Shown: positions 1-12,400 of the stretch, one piece after another | How the letters are laid out: every line of letters begins with the position of its first letter | How positions within the stretch are numbered: the stretch's first letter is position 1 | Assembly (NCBI GenBank): GCA_944474755.1 | Contig: OX104122.1 | Span: 6,225,223 to 6,289,222, forward strand | DNA: 64,000 nucleotides | From: Limnoperna fortunei | Lineage: Eukaryota; Mollusca; Bivalvia; Mytilida; Modiolidae | Direction of reading: 5' to 3' | The notes under the pieces: model-generated | Seen by the model: only the letters and a program-made list of their open reading frames with translations | What the model was told of the DNA's origin: nothing | Database searches by the model: none | Program-made: the position numbers and the translations under genes

Positions 1-161
1 TGCATTTTTCCCCAATTTCAAGAATATGTTGATACTTTATGAATGGAATTCCTCATTTTTCATTGGGTCCCTTAGATGGTATGTATATAGTTGTACTATA
101 TAGACGTAGATGTGGGTTAGCATGTGTGTAGTTAATGAGAAAAACATCTTTTTTGTTTCAG

Positions 162-410
162 ATGTTACATTGCCTGGGATAGATGATCCTGTAGAATTTA
201 AATCACTTCTTAAACAAGGAGGCACCTATAAGTCCTATGGAAATAGAATTTATCTGGCAGGTGCTTGTTCTGTAGGCAAATCTACTTTGGCTAGTCTACT
301 CATAGGCGATGACATTCCATTGGAGTGGAAGTCAACTGATGGTTTAAAAATATTTTTTGGTAGAAATGGAATACACTTGGAAGAACGAAAAATGGTTCCA
401 CTGGAAAAAG
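162..410 (+). CDS. Exon: Roc P-loop exon
   Basis: The exon follows a good acceptor (ttttttgtttcag) and ends at AAG|GTCAGT. It encodes residues 1-83 of the visible protein. A beta strand (RIYLAG) leads into the Walker A motif GACSVGKS at residues 34-41, then a segment with WKSTDGLKIFFG, where the switch I region is expected. An ATG 52 bases upstream at 110 lies in frame, but the pyrimidine tract and AG before 162 argue that the exon starts by splicing rather than by translation initiation. Confidence 0.85.
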
Positions 411-3400
411 GTCAGTTAAAAAAACAGACCATCTATATACATGATATATATTCATATATTCATTCCAAGGGGCCTCGGTGGCCGAGTGGTCAAGGTAGTT
501 CGTCTACTATTGATCACGTGGTCTGTCAACACTGAGATTGCGGGTTCGATTCTCACTGCCGGCAGGGTGTACTCGACTCCAATCTTAATTGACAAGGATT
601 GCCAGTTTTCCTACCGCAGGTCGGGGGTTCTCTCCGGGTACTCCGGCTTCCTCCCCCAATAAAAACTGGACGCCATGAAATAGCTGAAAAATTGCTGAAA
701 GTGGCGTTAAAACACCATTCAAACAATCAAACATATATTCATTCCAAAGATTCCTCATCTGAACTTAATATGGTTCTTAAAGAACTTTTCATATGAATCA
801 ATGTTCTTGATAGGATACATATGACAACCCTTCTGTCATACAATTCTTCCTGCCATATTTAAACACAGAAGTCATGGAATGAACTGTCAGAATTATCAGT
901 CATTTATTTCCCTGTCAGTTGTCAGTCATTGATGAAACAGTCCATGTATTATACTGTCAAATGTCTGTAATGGATTGGTCTGTCAATAGTGTGAATCATG
1001 GCTTAGAGTGTAAAAAGTGTCAGTCATTACCTTGACAGTCAGTAAAATAGTGGACAGTCAGACATATCAGTGAAGGATTGGACTGGTGGTGTTACTAAAA
1101 AAGATTTTAATTGCAGTCATGTCTTTCATTAATTGGACTGTCAGAAATGCCAGTTATTGATTGGACTGTAATTATATGGTCAGTCATGGATTGGACTGTC
1201 AGTAATGTCAGTCTTTGATTAGACTTTCATGAGTGTGAGTGAATGTATTAGACTGTCATAAGTCATTGATTGAAATGTCATTAGTGCCATAAAATGGACT
1301 AGACTGTCAAGAGGGTTAGTAATGGTTTTGACTCAGTAGTGTCAGTCATTAATAAGACTATTAACAGTGTCAGCAATAAACTGGCCTGTCAGAATTATCA
1401 GTGATGGATGGATTTTATCACCACTAGATTGTTCATGTAATGTCAATTATGTCAATCTTTGATTAGCCTGCCCATAATTAATAAGACTATCAGTAGTGAC
1501 TTGTTAATTATGCTGTCTTTAGTGCCAGTAATAGAGTAGATGTCAATAGTGGCTGTAATGTGGTAAAATTTCAGTAGTGCCAGTAATTAAATTGACTATC
1601 ACTGGTGGCAGTAATGGATTAGACTCACTAATAGATGGAACTCTCAGTAATTTCTGTCAAGTGCCTCTCACAGATGTAAGGTTTATTTAGTGTTTAAGTG
1701 ATTAGATTGTGAGTATTGCCAGTAAGGGTTTCGACTGTCAGTACAATATATAATTCATTTATCAAACTGTCAGTAGTGTCAGTTATAAGATTGAGACTGT
1801 CCACTGTCAGTAGTGTTAGGTGTAAGTTTGTAATGTCAGTCATTTATCAGACTGTCAGTAGTGTCAGGTGTAAGTTGGAGATGTCAGCCATTTATCAGAC
1901 TGTCAGGTGTGTCAGGTGTAAGTTTGAGATGTCAGTCATTTATCAAACTGTCAGTAGTGTCAGGTGTAAGTTTGAGATGTCATCACTTATCAAACTGTCA
2001 GTAGTGTCAGGTGTAAGTTGGAGATGTCAGCCATTTATCAGACTGTCAGGGGTGTCAGGTGTAAGTTGGAGATGTCAGCCATTTATCAGACTGTCAGGGG
2101 TGTCAGGTGTAAGTTGGAGATGTCAGCCATTTATCAGACTGTCAGGGGTGTCAGGTGTAAGTTTGAGATGTCAGTTATTTATTAAACTGTCATTAGTGTC
2201 AGATTTATGTTTAAGATATCAGTTATTTATCAAACTGATAGTAGTTTTAGTTATTTGTTTGAGATGTCAGTCATTTATCAGACTGTCAGTAGTGTCAGGT
2301 GTCAGTTTGAGATGTCAGTCATTTATCAGACTGTCAGTAGTGTCAGGTGTCAGTTTGAGATGTCAGTCATTTATCAGACTTTCAGTAGTGTCAGGTGTCA
2401 GTTTGAGATGTCAGTCGTTTATCATACTGTCAGTTGTGTCAGGTGTCAGTTTGAGATGTCAGTCGTTTATCAGACTGTCAGTAGTGTCAGGTGTCAGTTT
2501 GAGATGTCAGTCATTTATCAGACTGTCAGTGGTGTCAGGTATCAGTTTGAGGTGTCAGTCATTTATCAGACTGTCAGTGGTGTCAGGTATATGTTTGAGA
2601 TGTCAGTCATTTATCAAACTGTCAGTAGTGTCAGGTATCAGTTTGAGATGTCAGTCATTTATCAAACTGTCAGTAGTGTCAGGTGTCAGTTTGAGATGTC
2701 AGACATCTATCTGACTGTCAGTAGTGTCAGGTATATGTTTGAGATGTCAGTCGTTTATCATACTGTCAGTAGTGTCAGGTATCAGTTAAAGATGTCAGTC
2801 GTTTATCAGACCGTCAGTAGTGTCAGGTATCAGTTTGAGATGTCAGACATCTATCTGACTGTCAGTAGTGTCAGTGATGTCAGTCATTTATCAGACTGTC
2901 AGAGGTGTCAGGTGTAAGTTGGAGATGTCAGCCATTTATCAGACTGTCAGAGGTGTCAGGTGTAAGTTGGAGATGTCAGCCATTTATCAGACTGTCAGGG
3001 GTGTCAGGTGTAAGTTGGAGATGTCAGCCATTTATTAGACTGTCAGGGGTGTCAGGTGTAAGTTGGAGATGTCAGCCATTTATCAGACTGTCAGGGGTGT
3101 CAGGTGTAAATTGGAGATGTCAGTCATTTATCAAAGTGCCAGTAGTGTCAGGTATAAGTTTGAGATGTCAGTCATTGATCAAACTGTAAGTAATGGATTT
3201 ACCGGTCAATAGTTCAATATATTGATAAATTGATTGAATAGGCCATTGGTGAAATAGACTAGAACTTAAATTCCCTTTTGTTTAGATAAAAAAATATTAA
3301 TTGATCTAATTCTTGTTTTAAAAGTATGATTATTGTAAACTAGGTAACATGGTCAGCTGGATATATTTTGTGTGTTTGGGGTATTCTGTTAATGGTGATA

Positions 3401-6400
3401 CAATATATTGATAGTACAGGTCATATTTGTTATGTCATGATGTAATTTAGTTTAAACAATATGTGTGCTATTGTTCAGATAAAGAAAACCAGAATATCCT
3501 CGCCAATGTATTACGTGGGCAACCAGGCATGGACAAAAGCCAGCAAGACATGGCGGAAAGCCATCCAGAAGATTTCTCTGAGCACAAAAACAACTTCCAA
3601 CAGCAAGCCATATCTGTTAGTACAGGTCTGAAAAGTACACAAGAAGCAGCAGCAGCCCAGTTGATGTCTGTAGTCCCTGAGAACCAGCAAAGTGTAAAAG
3701 AAAAAAGAAAAATGCAACAAGAGGTGAAACCAATGCAGAAGTTTGACATAATTGAATTCACTTCCATTCACGAGGATATAAAGAAGGAGTTAAAGAGTGG
3801 AACATACAAAGTTAAAATAGCTCCTTCAGATCTTGTGGATTTTGGGGGACAGAAATCCTATGATATGACTCACCAATTATTTATACAGGGAAAAGGAACA
3901 TTCACCCTGATATTTGATGGAAGAAAAGGACTGCAAGATCGACTGGCAGAATATCCCCAAGGGGAGGTAACTACAGCCTGTAAGTTGTAATATTATATTA
4001 ATAAGCATTTAATATCCCCAAGGGGAGGTAACTACAGCCTGTAAGTTGTAACATTGTGTTGATTGGTCTTTCTCATGACAAATACTACTGGCTAATAGTA
4101 CTTAGTACAATTATTATATTGTTTCAGAAGCAGTTATATCTGGGGTTCTGTGGGCCTACTCTAAGAACAAAGGGGTAGAAAGGCCCAATTTTTAGTGTTT
4201 GTCTCCTCCATTTAGGTGTAGAGGGGGACATATTATTGTTTTTGTCTTTCATTCCATCTGTCCATATCACATTTTCTCCCCACAACACTATGGATTGCGG
4301 ACACAATATCGTCTTTCAATGTTTACATTGTTCATTGATACATATTTCATTTCTACTACTGCATTTGTTTTTGTCTTGCCTGCACAATATGTTGCTGAAG
4401 GCGAGACATACTGGTACATACGTGTTTGATACGACAGCAGCAGTGGCATTATCACCTGACATTTAAGTAATCTTAGTCCATATATCTGAGTTTTCTCCGG
4501 GTACTCCGTCTGAAAAATTGCTGACATTGGCGTTAAACTATATTCAAACAAACAAACAAAAACAGTTATAATTTATTACTAGTTGGGATATAAGTTAATG
4601 ATGACAGTTTGTGTAACGTATTTTTATATATGAAGACAATATCGTGATAATTATATTTTGCTCACTGATGTGTATTTGTAGACATTTTGTTTGTGTTTTC
4701 ACCTTTGTTGTATAATTTGTTTTCTCTTTGATTGCAGCCATTCTGAAGCATTGGGTGGACTCCATATTGACCTACTGTGGAGACGATGATGATGACATTC
4801 TCCCTGTGGTATTGTTTGTAGCTACTCATAAAGACACACTAAAGGAGGTAAACAAATCACACAATAATAGTTAAATATGAAGTAACCTATGAAGACAGGT
4901 AACCTGAGATACATCTACCAAGAGTACGTTAAAACCAAATGTTCTGAGGAATATTTTAATAATGGCTAGAGACGCACTAACTGAGATCAACAATGAACAC
5001 ATACATGTATAAGTTATGGTATATTAAACATCATTTTATCATGGCATTCAGTTTATTTTCCTTCAAAAAGGAAGCCTGAGTGCCAAGAAATACCCACTAT
5101 GACCTTCAGCAAGAATCTTTGTCAATTAAGAGTGGAGTCTGTTACACTTTACTTGTACCATACACATAACCCTAATGTTGAGACACCTGTTATGTCCTGT
5201 TGGCATGTTTTGATAAACCAATAAGAACAAAAATATTTTTAAATTTTAATTATATATTATTTAAACAAATACTGTTAACGAAAAAAAAAAATGCAAGCAT
5301 AAGTTTTCACCAGCTGGCACAAATTGCAAACACATGGTGTAGTATGGTGAAGTCAAACAGGCAGGCTGTAAAAAGGTTACCTGTTTCGTGTAATTAACTC
5401 CACCTACGTCTTTTAACCTAGTTCCTGGAGCATTCACATAATGATTGTTTCACATATTGGAGATAAAACTGCTGTGATAAATTTTTTTTTACATTTTCCC
5501 CATATGAGATTTCTGGAGCTTTACATAAAGATTGTACATATGTTGTGCATCTGCTATTAACAAATCGCGGAATTTCAGCATTTTTGTGCCCCCGCGATGA
5601 CATGTCCGGGGCATTAAGTTTTACTCTAACTTGTCCGTCCATCTGTCCAAATTTCCGTCAGTTTTTTCTCAGAAACCGTACATGAAAACAATTTGAAAGT
5701 TGGCAGGGTGGTTCATTATCACGTCATAAGCAATTTTCAGACCTGTCGGACCACTACTTCCTGTTTTGAACTTGGTCGATATAACAATGAGTGAAGATGT
5801 CGTATGAAAATTTCCGTCAAGGTTTTTTAAAAAAAACCTGTACATGATAATGATTTGAAATTTGGCACGGTGAATCAGTAGGACAAGTCGTACATCCTAA
5901 GCGAATTTCAGACATGTCGGACAGCTACATCCAGTTTGGGACTATCATTTAGCGGGGGCCTCTGTGTCCCATGGACACATTCTTTGATTTGTTTTCCAAT
6001 TCCAGTAATTTTTATGGAACTCTGTTCAGTAATTTAAACTCCTTCCAACCTAAAATTTCCGACAACTGCATTTATAAGCATTCCCCGTTTTAGCACATCT
6101 GACCCAAACGGTCAGATGAGCTATTGTTATCAATTTGCGTCCGTTGTTGTTTTTGTCGGCAGCGGCAGCGTCTGTAAACTTTTTAGCTCACCTGACAAAA
6201 GGATCATGCGAGCTTTTGTTATCTCTTTGCGTCTGTCGGCAGCGTCGTCTGCATCCTTGTCGTCATCGGCGTTTGTGAATTTTTTTACATTTTAATCTTC
6301 TTTTCGGAAACCACTTAGCCATAATGTTCATTGGATAGACCTTGACAAAGTTTGTGTTTTTATTTGGATTGGAAAACTAATATGGCCGCTACCACAAGAC

Positions 6401-9400
6401 TTAGTTTAACACAGGACCTTAAGGGAACAAAGTTTGAAAAGGTTTTTTCTCGGAACCTGCTTAACCAATTAAAACAAAACTTACAATCAATATTGTTTGG
6501 ATGGTCCTTTATAAAGTGTATGTTTTCTAAGCCAATTGGAAATTCGGCCACCGCAGGACTTAACATAGGACCCTAAGGGAACATTTTTTTTAAAAGACTT
6601 CTTCTCTGAAACCGTTAACCAATGGACACAAAACTTACAAGCAATAGTGTTTGGATGGTCTTCTATGAAGTTTGTGCTTTTAATGACAATTGGAAATTCA
6701 AAATGGCCACCACCGCAGGACTTTGTTTAACATAGGACCCTATGGGAAAAAGTTTTAAAAGGCAGTTTAACATAGTACCCTATGGGAAAAAGTTTAAAAA
6801 GGCTTCTTCTCCGAAACCAGTTAACCATTTTAAACAAAACTTACTAGCAATATTGTTTGGATGGTCCTCTATAAAGTTCGTGTTTTGTATCCCAATCAGA
6901 TACAGAAATTCCAAATGGCCACCACTGCAGGACTTGGTTTAAAATTGGACCCTATGGGAAAAAAGTTAAACATTGCTTCTTCTCTGAAACCATTTAACCA
7001 ATCGAAACAAAACTTACTATCAATATTGTGTGGATGGTCCTTTATAAAGTTTATATTTTTAGGCTAATTGGAACATCAAAATGGCCACTACCACAGGGCA
7101 TAGTTTAACATAGGGCCCTATGGGCAAATTTGAAAAAGGGCTTCTTCTCCAAGACGTGTTAACCAATGGAAACACAACTTACTAGCAATATTGTTTGGAT
7201 CGTCCCCTTTGAGATTTATGTTTTTTATACCAATAGGAAAATCAGAATGGCCACCACAGCATTAGACAGATTAATATTGGACCCTATGTAAACAGTTTTA
7301 AAGGCTTTTTTCTGTGAAACTGATTTACCGCTGGAAACAAAACTTACTGACAATATTGTTTGGATAGTTTTCTTTAAAGTTTATTATTTTTTTGTCGATT
7401 AGAAATTCAAAATGACCACCACCGCAGGACTTAGTTTAACATATGACCCTAAGGGCAATTTTTTTAAATCTTCTCTAAAATCGGTCAACCAATGGAAACA
7501 CAGCTTGCTAGCAATATTGTTTGGATGGTCCTCCTTAAACTTTATTGAAAATTACAGGACTTAGTTTCACATCAGGGAAATGCCACCTTCATTGCCTTTA
7601 AAATCAGGTGACAGAGCTCCAGAGAAGATTTTCTTCATTGGGTTTTTCACCCATCTGAAGATTTATTTCATTGGGTATTTTTTTATATATCACTTTTATT
7701 ATGTTTTAACCCACTCAAAAATAAGGTAATTGAGTTTTTCATCCATCTAATATTTATTGAATTTGGGTATTTTATGCTGACAAAAATGTATTTCACTGTG
7801 GTTTTATACGTGTAGATAACCTTTTTGCTGTTTTGCAGCATTTTTCGTCCATGTCTATTCATATAGCCACAACAAAATACTAGCCTGGTTCTAACTATAA
7901 ATAAAATTTTGGAAGAAAAGTATATTCAACAGAGAACATGCATCTCTTCTTGTGAAATAAATCTCCGTCCCTGAAGCACTGTATGCTACATGAAATATAC
8001 ATTACATTCGGAATACCTCGGTTGTTACGTTGCAAAATAATGGGACTTGTAATAACGCAATTTTGTGCATTTATTTGAATGAATTAACACAATCTCTGAA
8101 CAATTTTATGCTCTCAGTGAGTGAATTAAGCATGTTTTTAAAAATTCATTGGGGTTTAGGTCTTTGATATTGCATTTTGCTACACAAAGCTATAAAAATA
8201 ATTCGGTTTAAAAAAAATTTAATTGCGTAATAACGCAAATACGCAGCTTATCTGGAGCTCTTCAGGCTCTTAAGAGCCTCTGGTTAAGGCATGTCTTATT
8301 TATTCAGACACATGCTTTGCTACTTTACTAACTCGGACTTAGGCTATTTTGATTTACAGTGTAAATACATTGTTAATATAAACATTGTTTTGTTATTATT
8401 TTCCTGTGACATAATTGTTTTGTTATTATTTTCCTGACATAATTGTTTTATTATTATTTTCCTATGACATAATTGTTTTGTTATTATTTTCCTATGACAT
8501 AATTGTTTTGTTATTATTTTCCTATGACATAATTGTTTTGTTATTATTTTCCTATGACATGGATAAGAATAATTGTTTTGTTATTATTTTCCTATGACAT
8601 GGATAAGAATAATTGTTTTGTTATTATTTTCCTATGACATGGATGAGAATAATTGTTTTGTTATTCTTTTCCTGTGACATAATTGTTTTGTTATTATTTT
8701 CCTGTGACATAATTGTTTTGTTATTATTTTCCTGTGACATAATTGTTTTGTTATTATTTTCCTGTGACATAATTGTTTTGTTATTATTTTCCTATGACAT
8801 GGATAAGAATAATTGTTTTGTTATTATTTTCCTATGACATGGATAAGAATAATTGTTTTGTTATTATTTTTCTGCGACATGGATAAGTTATTTAAGGTAG
8901 CAGTTCTCCAATGAATAAATGAAAGATGACATATATTCTGTTGGTAACGGGCTTGAAGTTTAGATTTGAATAATAATACATAAACTGTGTAGAAGACTTC
9001 CACTAAATGTTCACACAGCTTAATCAGTTTGCAGTTTCTGAGACTGCAATGGTAGCTCAGTTGCACTAAAACAATTACACTAGATAAGCATCATCATGGT
9101 TTCTTATTAGGAGCTATTTTATATCAAGCTACTCTTTCATTGGGACTCAATTGTTTATCTGAGCAAAAACCCTTTGTAGAGGACAACTCAATAAAAAAAC
9201 TAAATAATCAAATATTGTGAAAACAATGTTTAGCACAAAAACTCATTCGAAGAAATAATAAGAAAGGCTCTCTAGAAGCATTGAAATAGCAATATCTTAT
9301 TATACATTAAACGTTTTAAATGAAAATGTTGATCTGGTTCAGTTATATCAATGGTTCTGTTAGCTGAGAACGCATCATTTATTAGGAAAAAATATGTTAT

Positions 9401-12400
9401 CTGAGTCCATTACTGTTGACCTGATTCAGTCATTTCAGTGGTTTTGTTATCTAAGTCCATTACTGTTGACCTGATTCAGTCACTTCAGTGGTTCTGTTAG
9501 CTGAGTCTATTACTGTTGACCTGATTTAATCATTTCATTGGTTCTGTTAGCTGAGTCCATTACTGTTGACCTGATTCAGTCATTTCAGTGGTTCTGTTAG
9601 CTAAGTCCATTACTGTTGACCTGATTCAGTCATTTCAATGATTCTGTTAGCTTAGTCTGTTACGGTTGACCTGATTCAGTCATTTCAATGGTTCTGTTAG
9701 CTGATACCATATCACTGTTGACCCGATTCAGTCATTTCAATGATTATATTAGCTGAGTCCATTACTGTTGAGCTGATTCAGTCATACCAATGGTTCTGTT
9801 AGCTGATTTCCTTACTGTTGAGCTGATTCAGCCATTACAATGGTTCTGTTAGCTGATTTCTTTACTGTTGCCTGATTCAGTCATTTCAATGGCTCTGTTA
9901 GCTGAGTAAATTACTGTTGACCTGATGCAGTCAGTTCAATGGTTCTGTTAGCTGAGTCCATTAATGTTGACCTGATTCTGTCACTTCAATGGTTCTGTTA
10001 GCTGAGTAAATTACTGTTGACCTGATTCAGTCAGTTCAATGGTTGTGTTAGCTGAGTCCATTACGGGGTGGACCCGATTCAGTCATTTCATTGGTTCTGT
10101 TAGCTGAGTAAATTACTGGTGACCTGATTCAGTCATTTCAGTGGTTCTGTTAGCTGAGTCCATTACTGTTGACCTGATTCAGTCATTTAAACGTTTTCAA
10201 CATGTGTAAAAATGGTTATTTTTGGCCGGATTTTTCACAAAGTGAAAATTTGAGTTATGGTTTGGTAAATGTCAGGCTCGCGGGTAAAAAAAAATTCGTA
10301 ACAGTTTTCTCAGCAACTACTAATCACATTCTCTTGAAATTTGGTATGCAGCATCAGCATAACCTCCCATAAAGTGGACGTGGGATTCTATTTCATGTAT
10401 GTCGCTCACCTACTTCCTGTTAACAAGCTTAGTTAATTTTTAAGGTCTGTCTTTCAACTACTTTATGTTTAACGAAATCCGGCCATTTCTGTTGTTGACC
10501 GATTTCTTTTTTATTTTCAAGGGTGAACAATCTAAGAAGATGGCTAATTTCAAACGAGGCCTGACAGAAATGTTTTATAATCATGAACGTAAAACACGTA
10601 TAAAGTATGATGACATATTCTTCATCAACACAACAGACAGAAGTGACCCTGAAGTTATCCGGCTACAGACGACTTACGTAAACATAGCATTCCAGCAGAA
10701 ATCATGGGGCAAACCAATGCCAATGGCCTGGGTTCCTCTGGAGTTACAAATGTCCAAGATGAGATCTAGAAACATTAGTATCATATCCAAAGATGATCTG
10801 ATTGATGTAAATAAGGAAAATGATGACCTTGCACTTACAAACAAGCAATTGGATGATTTTCTGAGAACACAGCATTTGTTAGGAAAAATTATGTACTTTG
10901 AAAACCAAGGACTAGAAAAATACATCATAGTGCAGCCAACCTCGTTAGTAGATATATTGAGATCGTTTATCACAGATAAGATGTTTTTTCCAGCCGACCC
11001 AACTCTCAAACAAATATTGAATGAAATGTCAATAACAGGAAAGATTAGAAAGAAAGATCTATTCAAACTTTGGAAGCAGGATGAGTTCAGTCAGCACATG
11101 CCTGATGATAACTTCAAAGAGTTTGTAGCCAAAGTACTAGTTCACCTTGACTTTCTTATTGAACCAAAAAACTCAGACGGATACGGAAGTTCAATAGACT
11201 TCTATCTTGTACCATGTGCTGTCAATCATAAGCCAGTCACTGATTTTAGTGAACACCTTGATGATGAAAAAACTCTTTGTTTGTCATATAAACTGCTGAA
11301 ATCATCAATACCCTCAGCCTTGTCCTTCAAGTTAATTGGTGCTGTTATGAATATTTGGCCCTTGAAGGAGACGGAAAACGGTGTGTGTTTGTATCACAAA
11401 GCTGCAATTATGTGTATAGACAATTTAAATACATTGTACCTTATGGTAAAAAATGATAGAGTAATTGTTTATCTAATGAATGCAGAATCACAGTATTTCA
11501 TATCTCCAGACATTGCCTCATGTGTGCAAGAGTGCTTAACACTTGCATTGACAGCTTCTCTAGAGTTCTACCATAATAGCTTTGGAAAAATAGTTCCAAA
11601 ATTAACAATTGTGAAATTGTTTGAAATCGAAGTTGTACAGAAGTGTGAAACTGCGATTTGCTATATCTCTCTAACAGACACAAATGCGAAAAAGCCCCCG
11701 TTAAAATGTAGTTCTGGCAGGAAACACAACACAGAATTCCCCATGTACTGGACATACAAGGTATGTAAGTCGCTTAGATAAAATTGTTATAAAATATATT
11801 TTGTCAGAAATAATTAATTTGCCTCGTTAGTGCATTTTAGTTGTACATCAGAAGGAAGACTAATTTTAACATGTTTAAACAACACTATCATGACTATTGA
11901 TTAATTTTTCATTTCTTAACTTAAAGATCAAATTTGAAGTGTTTATATGTAACTTTTATACCACCAACTTACCTTTTAGAATGCAGAAGACAGACTGATC
12001 AGATAACCTTTCAGAGCTATTTCTAGTTATATTATTTCACAACAAATCTTTATATTAATGATTATATAGCCTTAACAAATAGATGTAGTCTAATATTTTG
12101 CAGGTCATGTACGTAAGCCATAATTTCATTGGCTTATGCAAGGGTAACAATCTGATCTATCACCTCTCATCTCAATGGTATCAAGACCCCATGCAACAAA
12201 GTTGCCGGGATTATAATGTTTTTGACCCATTCATCAGTCGGTCAGTCCGTCCATTCATGTGTCATGCTGTTGTCGCCTGTATAGTGCTTTTTTTTCTTAA
12301 TGGATTTTAAAGAAACTTGGGGAAATTCTTACTTATAGCAGGTGCTTGAATGGGATTGACTTTCATGGAATTTCGTTAAGGGTGACCATATTTTAGGATG

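Noticed and set aside
471..552. A tRNA gene (A box and B box present)
   Set aside because: The head belongs to a SINE with a long non-tRNA tail and a target-site duplication, and the same head recurs in many copies. No cloverleaf tRNA was evident.
1716..3189. Three long open frames with a 16-residue periodic peptide
   Set aside because: They are different frames of the same 48-bp minisatellite; the period is a multiple of three, so stops are absent by construction. They lie inside an intron of the GTPase gene.
8415..8837. Hydrophobic repetitive open frames that look like membrane proteins
   Set aside because: They are the 30-bp minisatellite read in frame; no independent coding signal.
11498..11755. 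Minus-strand open frame of 85 codons
   Set aside because: It is antisense to the COR exon.
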